Program-made: the position numbers and the translations under genes
Notes under the pieces: generated by a model
Database searches by the model: none
What the model saw: only the letters and a program-made list of their open reading frames with translations
What the model was told of the DNA's origin: nothing
Assembly: GCA_963585895.1 (NCBI GenBank)
Contig: OY757913.1
Coordinates: 104,614,279-104,678,278, forward strand
DNA from: Sepioteuthis lessoniana
Taxonomy: Eukaryota > Mollusca > Cephalopoda > Myopsida > Loliginidae
Reading direction: 5' to 3'
DNA: 64,000 nt
Shown here: positions 9,401-20,015 of the stretch, piece after piece
How positions within the stretch are numbered: position 1 is the first letter of the stretch
How the letters are laid out: the number at the start of each line of letters is the position of its first letter

Positions 9401-10370
9401 CAGGCACAACATATAAGGAACATGCAAGCCAAAATAAACAGAATTAATTTTGAAACCAGTGCTAATGTGAGATTGGAAGGCATAAAATAAAGAGTGACAA
9501 AATTAATAAAGAAAATTAATAGGAAAATATTAAAGTTATAGGAGAAATGATATAAATTTGGATGAACTACGTGACTAGAAAAAAGAATAAGAGGTGATCT
9601 TTTTGAAACTATCAAAAGGAATTAAATGTCTAATTACAATAGACAGTTTTAAAATACTTCTTCTCGAACAGGAAATTTACTGTTATGACATATTTAAAAA
9701 TATATCAACAAAACAACTGGATTTTTTTAAAAAATTGTGTTTGTTTTTGTTTTCTTGTTTTTTGTTTGTTTTTGTTTTTGATTTTATTCCATTTTTTTGC
9801 TAACTGAATATTTCTTAGAGCAAATTGTCTAATCCAATCAAAACCAGCAACAGTAGAAAAAATGCGAAGATTAAACTGAATGATTTCAGAAAAAAATTGG
9901 TAAGCAATAGAATTTAAGAGGACACTTTTGGGAACTAACGGATAAATTGCAAAACTGAATTTGATTTATATATAGATATTGTATTAATATTCTTTCTTAT
10001 ATTTTTTAATGGTTGATGATGAGAAAAGATCGCAAAAAGCCGAGATGCCCACTGAGACATAACAGATAACAAATATTTTGCTTGATACATCACCCAAGAG
10101 ACATGCTGTGATCACCTGGCGAATAAAAATTGTCACACCTCGTATATCAGAACTATTAGAAACAAAAAGCTGTCAACCTTAGTTAAGTCAAATTGAGAGA
10201 ACATATTCCTGGGGTTTTTTTTCAAATTTTCAGACAATATGTTTTTTTAAGGCTACGTCTAGTTGAATATAGTTTATTCGTAGTCTTTTTCACAGACGTG
10301 TATCCCAGAGTAAATCAGGATGTTAAAATCTGGTGTTTCTATCATTATATCGAATATTCTACATAAAGAC
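9401..10370. other. AT-rich stretch, nothing recognised
   Basis: Contains a T-rich run near 9720-9800 (TTTTTGTTTT-type). No repeat ends or coding signature seen. Confidence 0.35.
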
Positions 10371-10465
10371 GGTTTGGTTTCTTTCTTTAATGGCATGTCA
10401 AGCTTTGTGGATGATTTAACGCCAAAGCAATCTTTGTAGAAGAACAGTGGTGTTATTTTATTCAT
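10371..10465 (-). mobile_element. SINE-b 3' tail fragment
   Basis: Plus strand GGTTTGGTTTCTTTCTTTAA, then ATGGCATGTCAAGCTTTGTG and ATTTAACGCCAAAGCAATC, then GTAGAAGAACAGTGGTG. This is the tail half of SINE-b. The head is absent. Confidence 0.65.
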
Positions 10466-10691
10466 TCATGTTAGTGATAATGTTACATAGCCATACACGA
10501 ATACGTGAAATAGACATATTCATACCGGTTCGCAAAACGTTCATCATGTCCATAACGGACATACATAGATAACATAGGAATCCCGAAAGACAAAAAAACA
10601 CTTACGACGTCTTAGTTTAGGTACGACACTTTTGATTACCTTTGAGTTTAAAGGTTTTTCGACATAAAGAAGAGCGAGGCACAATCTTTCA

Positions 10692-11105
10692 ATGACGACT
10701 TTTCCATCTGCACCCCCCACCACCAACACGTGCGACACCTGCGGCAAGGCCTCGAAAAGCTCAGAAAATCAACCGTCTTCTTCGGACACTAAATCTCGAC
10801 TCTCTGACTTTTTTTCAAATCCTCAAAATCCTCTGCACACGCTTCCGGCGCATGACGTGATTCACATCCCGCGGTCACATTATCTATCTGGGATTTTTAT
10901 TGTGGCATCTCTGAATGACACGTCCGCTCCGCACGTGCTAGAACACCTGCTCTCATGTTTGCACCTAACTAACCCATGCGCTAAGAGAAAGGTTCTCAGC
11001 CTAACTAAACCGAAAGGCAAGATATATAAAACAAAATCCCTCGACCATTATAATACAATAAGTGTGCTCCTACTTTATCACTTGAATGGAGTTCTTCTTC
11101 AATGA
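10692..11105 (+). CDS. Unrecognised open frame, 137 residues
   Basis: A frame starting MTTFPSAPPTTNTCDTCGKA, rich in Ser and Pro, with one CxxC pair and a stretch LPAHDVIHIPRSHYLSG. The DNA is less AT-rich than its surroundings. I recognise no domain, signal peptide or membrane segment. No clear promoter or partner gene is adjacent. It could be a chance frame, a retroelement gag-like piece or a host exon. Evidence is only length and composition. Confidence 0.2.
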   Translation: MTTFPSAPPTTNTCDTCGKASKSSENQPSSSDTKSRLSDFFSNPQNPLHTLPAHDVIHIPRSHYLSGIFIVASLNDTSAPHVLEHLLSCLHLTNPCAKRKVLSLTKPKGKIYKTKSLDHYNTISVLLLYHLNGVLLQ

Positions 11106-11454
11106 CTATGATGTGGTAATCCAACAAGTTCATTAAAACCTCACAGGGATGCGCCCTGATGAGTTCGGCCATGTTTATTTGCGCAGTCATAATTCACAGT
11201 GGACATGTATGTTTTTTTAAGCAAATTTACAATTCTTCGTGGGGTTAGTAAGCACGTAGTAACTAACAATCATTTCGAAAAATGACTGTATTCTGATGAA
11301 AAAGGAAAAATAATGTTGTTAAAAAATAAAAGGTTGGGATCGAACAAAAAATACGAACACAAGGAATCGATACCAGAAAAAAAAAAGATAAATTCCATAA
11401 TGGATAGTAGAAAAAAAGGAAACGCCAGAACGTATATAAACTATACAATAAAGT
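11106..11454. other. No recognisable feature
   Basis: AT-rich DNA leading into the purine-rich tract. Confidence 0.4.
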
Positions 11455-12002
11455 AATGTTATTTGGAACTGAAATTGAAAAAAGGAAGTGCTTGAATGAA
11501 AGTGGAAGTGAAAATGAAGAAATTTAAGAATGAATGTGAACGTGGGAATGAAGAAATGAATGATTAAAATGAAAATAAAATAAAAAGAAATTATAAGGTA
11601 AGTGACACTAAAACTGAAACTAAAAGTGAAACTTAAAATGATACTGAAAGTAAAATTGAAAGTGAAGGCAATAAGAACATATATATTAGAATCCGAAACT
11701 GAAAATAATAAATACGAAATTTTAGAACCGAAATAAAAGTCATTATATTGCAAGGATAGAATGATAGTGATGTAAAAAATAAATAAACTCTTTGAAAGGA
11801 AATTATTTCAATGTTAAAAGAAAAGTTAAAATGAAAGTAAATTTAACAATAAAATTAAACTATAACAAAGGTGAATGTAAGGATAATGTAAAAAATGTAT
11901 TAGAATGAAAGTGAAAGAAGCAATAATCAAATCATAGAAACAACATCAATGTAAAAAATATACTTAGAATAAAAGCGAATGGATGTATTTACTCAATTCT
12001 TG

Positions 12003-12262
12003 CACCATGAGAAAGATCTGACTCAAGGTAAATGTATATGCAGGGTACTGTTGGTTTGAATTAAGAGTTTTTCTTCTTGATTTGCCGCCAAACAAAGACT
12101 AAAAGGAACCATTCTGTCCTATTATTTATCCATAGATGGATACGGCAGAATAAATGGATTCATGTCTGTCCAATGGATATTTGTACTGAGTAAAACACCG
12201 GGAAGTCTTTTACAGGATTTGAACAGGGTTTACCTATTCAATTACCAAAAATTTACACTGAT
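12003..12262 (-). mobile_element. SINE-a copy, strongly diverged
   Basis: Recognisable landmarks on the plus strand are GACTCAAGGTAAAT, GTTTGAATTAAGAGTTTTTC, CCTATTATTTATCCATAGAT and AGGATTTGAACAGGG. Much older than the copies at 7.5 or 28.8 kb. Confidence 0.55.
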
Positions 12263-12404
12263 TTGGTCGTCTAAAAAAGCCAAACGTAGACTTGGTAAAA
12301 ATCGCAATTATTGATTACACAGGGAGAACAGAGCTCAGAATTCAGTGACACCGGTTATGCAAGACTATTTTATTAACCATTAAACCAGCATGAATAAAAG
12401 TTGA

Positions 12405-12692
12405 TATGTATATTTACTACCTCTTTGAATGAGCAGGATGTGACATAAGGTCTATTCTTATGTGGAGTTGTACGTATTAGAATTCAGAGTTGTCTTTCTC
12501 CTAAACCGGTTGCTAAAACAAGGCAAAATAACCTAGTATGCCCTTCTATTTAAACTAGAGCTGGATGCTTAATAATTGAATTCACACCTTTCTCTAAGGT
12601 ATTTGTGCTATGTAAAAAGCTACTTCCAGGATCTGAACTCCAATCGCAGTGTCCATTTCCTAACATGATATCCATTGAACCGCTGGCGCCTC
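12405..12692 (-). mobile_element. SINE-a copy, diverged
   Basis: Plus strand: GAGCAGGATGTGACATAAGG, GAATTCAGAGTTGTCTTTCT, CTTCTATTTAAACTAGAGCT, AGGATCTGAACTCC and a head complement CCATTTCCTAACATGATATC followed by ACCGCTGGCGCCTC. Confidence 0.7.
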
Positions 12693-13965
12693 AGTGAATA
12701 AAAGTTAATGTAGGTATAAAATGAATACGAGAATGAAAGTAAAAGCGACACCAAAAGAAACGTAAAATTTAAACCTAAAGTAAGGATAAGACTTATTTCG
12801 AATAGGAAGTCAATGTAACAATAATTTAATATGAATATTAAAAAATAAAAACATCGTAATGCAAATCCAATAAATGAAATAGAAATATCTATAAAGAAAT
12901 GTTACAGTTAAAGCGAATGTAACAATAAATACATGTCAGAACATAATTAAAGGTAACACTAAAACTGAAACAAGGAAAATATAAAGGACAATACAGAAAC
13001 GTTAAGATGAAAATGAAAGTGAAAGTAGACATAGAAGAAATGATACCATGAAAGTTAATGTAACAATGAAAGAACTGCGAAATTAGTATGAAAGTGTAAA
13101 GAAGTACAATAGATAAAAGAAAAGTTAAAGTAAATCCAAAAAGATTATAAAAATGATAATTACGGAGACAGAGACGAAAAAATCTCATGACAAAATAAAA
13201 GCAAAATGATATGGCATTAAAATGAAAATAATAGTAAAATTTATGTGAAAATTAAAATAGAAAAGTCAGAGATAGGTGCAAGCAGAATATAAACAATTCT
13301 AAAAGAAAAGTGATGAAAAAATTAAAAAGTCAGATTTCACACGAAAATGAAATTAAAAGATTCCCAGATTTAAAATGAAAGTGAAAATAAGTTGCTGTCA
13401 GATAAAAAGAAGTGAATAAAACCAAAAACGACAGAATAGTAGCAGAGAGGAAGAATATCTGGAAAACAATTACCATGAGAGAAAAATAAACCAAAAGTGA
13501 AAATGAAAGTGAAAGAAACACAAGTAATGGATAAAAATGCAAAGGAGAGATACAGACTAAAATTGTAAACAGAAATAAGATTAAAGTAGAAAAAAATCGA
13601 ATTAAAAAAAGAACTGTAAACAAAAATAAAGGTATCTATAAAAGATTTTTTAATGCTGAAATTGATAGCAGACATAAGGCTGATTTAGTTGATTCTGTAG
13701 CATTGTAAGCAATTGTTTCTCAAGCGCAAAGAAATAAGTTAATAAAAAAGACAGCCATGGAAAGAAAGTCGAGTTGACAGAGTTTAACATCTCTTCCAGT
13801 GAGTGAGGTGTAACAAAAGTTCCTTGGTCCAACACACTGGACTCCGTACCCAAGAGAGGTCACACTGTAAGTAGGGATGGAAACTGACAGGACGATGTCC
13901 ACCATCGGAGGTAGAAATAGAAGTAGGGTTTTCTGGGAGCCTGAAAAAACGCACACATACTTACC

Positions 13966-14042
13966 TGCGCGCACACACACACACACACACCCATATATAT
14001 ATATATATATATATATATCTGTGTGTGTGTGACTGTGTGTGT
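13966..14042. repeat. Palindromic (CA)n(TA)n(GT)n microsatellite
   Basis: CA repeats, then TA repeats, then GT repeats, so the whole array can fold back on itself. Confidence 0.9.
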
Positions 14043-14091
14043 AGTTGGGCTGCAGTCTTTCATTTAAGCATGGTTGATCAAATAATAAAAA

Positions 14092-14195
14092 CATGTTTAG
14101 TGTATAATTTTATTAAGATCCTTTCAAGTTTCCTGATAAGTGTCTTGGTTTCAGTTTGGAATTGTTGGATGAATTTACCAAAATGGTTGCTCTTA
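14092..14195 (-). repeat. Inverted copy of the 14.66-14.75 kb repeat arm
   Basis: CTTTCAAGTTTCCTGATAAG, GTGTCTTGGTTTCAGTTTGG and GGATGAATTTACCAAAAT are the reverse complement, with some changes, of 14662-14745. The two arms are about 470 bp apart. Confidence 0.65.
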
Positions 14196-14461
14196 CCACT
14201 ACTACTCTTTCAAGACGGCTTACGATGTACCTTAATGATTCTAGCTCCATAACCATACATCTTAAAACTCATTTTATTCCCAAATCAAAATTTCGTAAAA
14301 CACCACTATAATAGCGAACAAAATTAATAAGCTACGAATAAAATCCTAGAAGCCCTATATAAAAAAAAACTAGAATCAATAGAATTGATATTGAAAATAG
14401 CAACAATATTTTGAAATGCCTTTCATTTTTTTTTTTAATTTTTCTATGGGTCTTGAAAATA

Positions 14462-14760
14462 TTCTCATTCCGCTGATAGAGTTCTGTTTTTTAAATTCAT
14501 CAGTATTTCAGTTTTATCCAATTCTGTTTTTACTTTATTTTGTAAAGTTATAAAAAAGCCCACAAAACTGTTAAAAAAACTCTTTAAAAACACTCTATAA
14601 ATACATGCATAGAACGCCTGATGATGGCCTATGTAAGGCCCAAAAGCGCTTGTTGGGATAATTTTGGTAAATTCATCCACCAAATCCAACCTAAAACGAA
14701 GACACTTATCAGGAAACTTGAAATGTTCTTAATAAAATTATGTAGATAGAATGTGTCTTT
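14462..14760 (+). repeat. Retroelement-like repeat with hammerhead-like core
   Basis: Holds CTGATGA (14618-14624), a GGCC/GGCC stem-loop and AAAA at 14642-14645 where a hammerhead would have GAAA. This order (CTGATGA, small stem, GAAA) matches the catalytic core of hammerhead ribozymes, which are known in Penelope-like elements and other retroelements. The GAAA is altered here and a cleavage site was not found. No coding region is visible. Confidence 0.45.
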
Positions 14761-14774
14761 ATTATTGAATCAAA

Positions 14775-14815
14775 CACACACACACACACACACATACACG
14801 CACACACACACACAT
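14775..14815. repeat. (CA)n microsatellite
   Basis: About 40 bp of CA repeats with two interruptions. Confidence 0.9.
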
Positions 14816-14865
14816 TTTTTTTCTCGAGGCGACTCACTATGCATTTTTCCGGCACCGGGTCAATA

Positions 14866-14960
14866 GCCCAACATTTGAAAAAAATATTCCTGCCCAACAA
14901 CGGAATTTTGGAAAATTCTTACTGATAAAACAATATTACAGCAACAAAATAGAAAATATG
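14866..14960 (+). repeat. Dispersed repeat Y, copy 2
   Basis: Matches 9296-9400 over the TGCCCAACAACGGAATT and GGAAAATTCT blocks. Confidence 0.5.
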
Positions 14961-15059
14961 ATTGAAGCCTTATCAATCAGAGACAAAGTCCTAACCTCCA
15001 TAAAAATCATTTAAAATCCAGTAATAACGTACTCAAATGTCTTTAACAACCGTTGATAT

Positions 15060-15310
15060 TTATAGAACAAATTAAAACAAAACAAACACTACAACAGGCC
15101 ACCAGTATAAACTCTTAACACTTAATTCTAACAAAGCTGGATTGTACTTGAAAAGGTTACACCACTTTTGCAGCATACACACCCACTGATGATGACCAAA
15201 GATGGGTCCGAAAGTACATGGGAACCAGTTAATTACGGAATATGTATTAGCCAATTCGGGACGGATATTATAACATTTATACGGTCACTTGAACGAATCA
15301 AAATGAAAAA
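15060..15310 (+). repeat. Repeat with hammerhead-like core
   Basis: CTGATGA at 15186-15192, a GACC/GGTC stem with a 7-base loop, and GAAA at 15210-15213. Stem II is preceded by T and followed by C, a mismatch relative to a canonical hammerhead. Placed about 570 bp from the similar core at 14618 and in the same orientation. Confidence 0.45.
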
Positions 15311-15376
15311 ATGTAGTCAAAAGATGTCTATACTATTTAAACAAATATGTTTCAAAAAAGATATACAACTAAAATA

Positions 15377-15480
15377 CACACACACATACACACACACACA
15401 CGCGCACGTGAACGCACACACACACACAGACACACATAATCACAGACACACATAATCACACACACACATAATCATACACA
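15377..15480. repeat. Imperfect (CA)n array
   Basis: CA repeats broken by ATAATCACA units that recur three times. Confidence 0.85.
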
Positions 15481-15594
15481 TATTCAAAGAAACAATTACA
15501 TATACGACCGCACATAAGAATATACCAAGTAAATCCGCCCCAAAACACAACCACATTAAGAGTTTTACGCATTTTGATTTCTCAAAAATCTTTC

Positions 15595-15665
15595 TTTTTC
15601 TGTCTGATGATTGTCCTATAAAGACAGCTTGAAACTAGTCGTTGAAGATAATCATGTATCCTATG
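15595..15665 (+). repeat. Repeat fragment with CTGATGA...GAAAC core
   Basis: CTGATGA at 15604-15610, TGTC/GACA stem, then GAAAC at 15631-15635. Four unpaired bases (GCTT) separate the stem from GAAA, so it is not a strict hammerhead. Confidence 0.4.
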
Positions 15666-15683
15666 AAATACATATATAAACTA

Positions 15684-15687
<4 letters not shown>

Positions 15688-15714
<27 letters not shown>

Positions 15715-15756
15715 ATGATAATAAATAAATATGTATTATATATATAATCCATGGAT

Positions 15757-15794
<38 letters not shown>

Positions 15795-15830
15795 TAAATA
15801 TATATATAATATTTATTTATTATCATTATA
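15688..15830. repeat. Perfect 19-bp inverted repeat around (TA)n
   Basis: AATGATAATAAATAAATAT at 15714-15732 is exactly inverted at 15809-15827, with TA-rich sequence between, giving a hairpin of about 114 bp. Confidence 0.85.
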
Positions 15831-15835
15831 ATCAT

Positions 15836-15972
15836 TATATAATAGCTCTATCCTAGATATTGAGCCCTCTCCATATTATATTGCACTTGGTTCGACACGA
15901 AACCAAAAAGTGATTTACTGACGACCAACACTTTTTGTAATACATATATATGTATATATATATATATATATA
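15836..15972. repeat. Dispersed repeat Z, copy 1
   Basis: TAATAGCTCTATCC, CCATATTATATTGC, AAAGTGATTTA(C/G)TGAC and ACCAACAC followed by a TA array. The same blocks occur in order at 58118-58230. Confidence 0.7.
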
Positions 15973-16336
15973 GGAATTTGTCCTCTTTTTCATTATTCGT
16001 GACTGGGGTGTGTGGAGAAGATCATTTATATCAACTATACGAGGTTAGTCCAGTTCCTTTAAGAGACGGGAAGCTAGTCTGCATGTTGAGTTCTTTATCC
16101 GTTTCTTCCTGTTCCCACAGCTCCCATGAAGAGAATGAATAAACCAATGGAGGACCTAACGCTGAAAAAATGTCTCTCCCTCCGAAGTTTAGAAAAGACC
16201 GAAATAGCGCCCATAAGTGACTAGGCCAAAATTTGTTTAACGGTATATCAATTTCTTATGGTTAATCTAATGTCGTAATTTAATTGACCTCTAAGGATTT
16301 GTAATCCTAATTATATCTTAATGTTCTTTGGCCTTT

Positions 16337-17214
16337 AGCCAAATCGGTTGGGATGCTGTAGAATACACCAATTATACCTCTACAGAAGAGTAAGACTTCC
16401 CCAACGAGTATCCTAGATATGACACAAATCAATCTGATCCTGTAGCTTTAGCTTTGGCGCTTTGGGGAATATAGATTACCCCTTCATTGCCATTACTCCC
16501 GGGTTCACTCTAATCCAGAGTGGTAGCACTTGGGAGGTTCATATAAACGGGTCGAATAGAACTGCCTGAGATTTAAACTGAAGGTAAACAAATGACTTAG
16601 GTTAAACAGAATTATTAGAAATAGAAGAATTTCACCATTTAATTGCGTGTAAACAGATATCTGATGGTCATTTGTATTGTTTGTAATACATAGAAATACT
16701 TGCGACAACGTTACTGGGTGCTAACAAATGAGTTATGTTGAATAGACTTATTAGTATTGATAGTCAATAGATCTAATTCTTTAACTGTGTGCCTAAATTG
16801 AATTGCTAGTGTTACAATGTGATGATTGAAACTATCTAACTGTATTCAGATAAAACGATTTATGTAAGTAATATTTGAAACTATTTAAGTGAGTGCCAAC
16901 AAATGGTTAATACTTAATAGAACTATTCGTGTTAGAATATTTGGAACCATTTAACTATGTGCAAACACTAGTAATGTTTGAGTGCTAAAAATTACCTCTG
17001 ACTCATTTAAAAATAAGATTACCAAAGAATTAGTGAATTTCAAATCATATCGATTATCATTTAACTGCATGCAAACAAATGAGTTGTGGATCGTTTAAAA
17101 ATGGTGTCTACAAACCTTGCGTTTACAAATCATATATAAGATTCATATTAGGTATTTGGTATTGAATTACCCACAAGGGTTGATAGGCCATAAAACCCAA
17201 ACTAACAGAACCTG
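16337..17214 (+). mobile_element. SINE-c copy, long form
   Basis: Head AATCGGTTGGGATGCTGTAG, then GAATACACCAATTATACCTC, TAGATATGACAC, GCTTTGGGGAATATAG, ATTGCCATTACTCCCGGG and GAGTGGTAGCAC. A long region of degenerate internal repeats follows (AAACAAATGA, ATTTAACTG, TAGAAATA units), and then the common tail TTGATAGGCCATAAAACCC. Diverged. Confidence 0.75.
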
Positions 17215-17329
17215 CAGCATTTTTTTTTAAAAATCACTTTATTTCACGATAATCACTTAGAAAAGTGAGAAAAAGTAAAAAAAAAAGCTACATACCGGAG
17301 AGAACAAATAGCCGAATAACGACATCATC

Positions 17330-17636
17330 GAGGCCGGAAAGCAAGAGCAAAGTGGCCTCTCGATATTAGAGGAAAGATTCAGACGTCATCAGAGGAGCCT
17401 AGCTCTGATTGGCTGTTGGAAAGTTCAAAGTGATACACATGGATAGAGCCATTTTTGTGGTCATTTGTCTTGTGTGGATGCACAGTTTTAGCTGCCGGGA
17501 TGGAAGTTGGAGTAAGATCAACGCCAACTGGGTCATTTGGGCGAGAGAGTCTGATGTTGCAATACCCAAAACTCCCCGTGACCCAAAGGAAACATCACTG
17601 ATGACCCATCCCGATGCATCAATGAAGATGTATGAT
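17330..17636 (+). repeat. Promoter-like dispersed repeat W, copy 1
   Basis: Shares about 280 bp with 24994-25287: AAAGTGGCCTC, CATCAG(A/T)(A)GAG, TAGCTCTGATTGGC(T/A)GTTG, TGTGGTCATTT, GTGGATGC, TTAGCTGCCGGGATGG, GTTGGAGTAAGATCAA and GATGACCCATCCCGATGCAT. The second copy has a TATA box 18-20 bp after the ATTGGC (inverted CCAAT) box, so an LTR or promoter-bearing element is likely. A 79-residue frame at 17409-17648 lies in it but has no known domain. Confidence 0.6.
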
Positions 17637-17683
17637 ATTAATAAGTAGTCGAATACAGTTCTACGACTTCATATAAATTTTCA

Positions 17684-17993
17684 AGACCCCACAAGACAAC
17701 AACTGTACGTCCACCTGCCTCCTATCACGAAAACTATTCAAGTTAGACGAACCAGACATGCAGGACACTGCTGGAGAAGCACGGACGAACTCATAAGAGA
17801 TGTACTCTTATGGACTCCCACACATGGCCGTGCAAAAGCAGGACGACCAGCACGAACATACATTCAGCAGCAATGTGAGGATACGGGATGTTGTCCTGAA
17901 GACCTGCCTAGGGCGATGAACGATAGGGAGGAGTGGCGGGAGAGGGTCAGGGATATCCGTGCTACCGGCGCGACATGATGATGATGATGAAGT
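17684..17993 (+). mobile_element. LINE-r 3' fragment
   Basis: Starts in the CCACAAGACA region and encodes, in pieces, the RRTRHAGHCWRS-like, GRAKAGRPARTYIQQ-like and LPRAMNDREEWRERVRDI-like motifs. It ends in GACATGATGATGATGATGAA. 5'-truncated. Confidence 0.85.
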
Positions 17994-18503
17994 ACTAATA
18001 CTCCGTTTCTGAGAGTATTTGCGAGTAATGTCAATAAAAGAATACTTTGTACTCTCTAAATCTTCAGAACCGGAGCCCTAACACCAAATTCAGTTGATTT
18101 TTTTTCTTGGACACATTTCACTTAGAAACAGCAGGAAGTGTAAGAACTAATTTGTAATGAAGAATATGGTTTTGAGTATCTATTTATATTTATTAGTCAT
18201 TTCTTTACAAAGTGTTTTTATCGTTTTTAGTATTCTTAACACCAATAATTAGCAAGCAATTATATAATTCCACGTAACTAATATTAATACTTTGTGAACA
18301 ACTTAATTTCTCTTTTAAGACAAATACTTTTTACAATGATATAATCTATACCTACCAAATATGAATGATTTTACTAATACGAATGTGGTTTAAAGTAATT
18401 ATTTTCATTAAAAGTTATTTCTTTGTTTGCTCACTGTTATATGTGATCAAATATTCTCTTTTAATATTAAAAATATATAAACAATTATTTGGTTAAAAAT
18501 AAC
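17994..18503. other. AT-rich stretch, nothing recognised
   Basis: No element ends or coding signature seen. Confidence 0.4.
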
Positions 18504-18910
18504 TATTACATATTGACCCTTGATCGAGCCGTCAATCAGAGATGTACCTGTGTTAATAAACGGAAGAGTGTCATGTGATCTAATTGGAAGTGATAGGGCG
18601 TTAAGAAATGATATATGTAGATGCCCGTGGCAGTTGAGTCAGTTGGTGACAGTGAAGGCCAGAGTCAAAAGACAGCTTACAGTCAGTGAGAACGCCTCAC
18701 AGGGGGTTGTGGCTCTCAGCGGCCTCTGGTTGAGCAACCCTGGCCGAGAAGCAGAAGAAGTGCTAAGTGGGTCTTGAAGATAACACAGCGTGTTTTGGTC
18801 AAGAGAAGAAGTTATGGGTCAGTATGGGTCACTCTGTCTAAGTCTGTCCCTGTCACTGTCTGTGTCAAACATCATAGAAGCTTCAACTCATTACGAAAGA
18901 ATAAAAAGAC

Positions 18911-18967
<57 letters not shown>

Positions 18968-19040
18968 CATATATATATATCTTTAAAAGGAACTGTTGTT
19001 CTTTTTTCTTCCCTCATTACTTCAGCCACAATACAATACA
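18504..19040 (+). mobile_element. Probable diverged LTR with expanded internal (TA)n
   Basis: Blocks that line up in order with the 5682-6356 LTR are TTGACCC...GAGCC near the start, ACGGAAGAGTGTC, GGCCTCTGGTTGAGCAACCC, and GAATAAA just before a TA array at 18914-18982. The end may be near ACAATACA at about 19040. No clean target duplication was found, so the ends are approximate. Confidence 0.45.
18914..18982. repeat. (TA)n microsatellite
   Basis: About 50 bp of pure TA, a short break, then more TA. Confidence 0.95.
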
Positions 19041-19421
19041 AAATAAATATTCCTCTTTGATAATATTCATTTTCATCTAGTTATATTGTTTCAAGTAGTC
19101 TTATCAAATACAAACAATTTCCAAGCAATTCTTTGTCATCGAATACCTATTAATCATCTTTTGTAAACATTTATAACTACAATTAATAATTAATATAAAT
19201 AGTTTTCGCGCCTTTCTAAAGTATGAAGTAGTCCTATCAAATACTAAGAATTCTAAATCAGATCTCTTTGAACCATAAACCGGTCACTAAATAAGCATTA
19301 CCAATCTCTGTCAGTGGGTGGAATTGGGAATAATGGTTGAGAAAATGGTAGTAGACGTTGAAAGGAAATAAAAAATAAATAAAAAGGAAGTAAGTGAAAC
19401 AAGAAAAGAAAATACTTAATT
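19041..19421. other. No recognisable feature
   Basis: AT-rich DNA. Nothing assigned. Confidence 0.4.
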
Positions 19422-20015
19422 ATCATGACCAGAATATCTGCTTAGCGCAGCGTAAGACATACAGAACCACTGGACAGCTCTTTCAATCTTATTAGACATC
19501 ATCAGTGAAATATACCGTGATCTCCCCACTCTGGAGATCAAAGCAGCAACTACCGAATGCAAAGCCGAAACTTTATATTTTAGGCGCTGGTGCAAATCAC
19601 ATACACGCGATGCTGGTAATTCAAATTTATAATATAATTTCTTTATTTGAAAATTTAAAAAAAAAAGGATGTGTACTTCCTTGCCCATGAATTTATTATT
19701 GCGCGGTTGCGTATTTCCAATCCTCTTCGGATGACGTAGTCTGGAGGTGACCGTGTCCTCTGTAAGAATACGGATGTAACTACACGAAACATCTGGTTGA
19801 TTGGCTGCGCGTTTACCATGACTAGGTAACTTGGACTCGCTTGTGTACGAGGGGGACCAGTAGCTTTGTGGAAGAGTTTTTGCTCTGTATTCTGTGGTCG
19901 ATCTCTAGCGGGACAGATCAAGGTGTACACTGCTGATGAGATATAGTAAGGTGTAAACAACAGTTAAGTGGTTCTGTATGTCGCGGGCAGTGCTTGTCGG
20001 ATATTCTGTTCATAG
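19422..20015 (-). repeat. Inverted-arm repeat with hammerhead-like core
   Basis: The left arm (19425-19480, ending ACATACAGAACCACTGG) is repeated in inverted orientation at about 19962-20012 (AGTGGTTCTGTATGTC...GGATATTCTG). On the minus strand CTGATGA (19499-19505) is followed by a short GTCT/AGAT stem and GAAA (19481-19484). The layout resembles 14.1-14.75 kb: two inverted arms about 500 bp apart and one CTGATGA...GAAA core. Family not identified. Confidence 0.5.

Larger units (their letters stand above)
11455..13640. repeat. Degenerate purine-rich GAAAGT/GAAAAT satellite-like tract
   Basis: The plus strand is dominated by loose repeats of GAAAGTGAAAATGAA-like units for about 2.2 kb, with a strong purine bias (long minus-strand frames rich in Phe and Ser result). 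Two diverged SINE-a copies interrupt it at about 12003-12262 and 12405-12692. Similar tracts occur at 20440-20760 and 28145-28560. No exact period is visible. Confidence 0.7.

Noticed and set aside
11319-11753. 144-residue minus-strand frame rich in Phe and Ser
   Set aside because: It is the complement of the purine-rich GAAAGT tract; long frames arise because the tract lacks stop triplets in that reading.
18774-19080. Frames rich in Tyr-Ile repeats (also at 24.3, 35.9, 36.3, 37.8 and 38.2 kb)
   Set aside because: They translate (TA)n microsatellites and have no other content.
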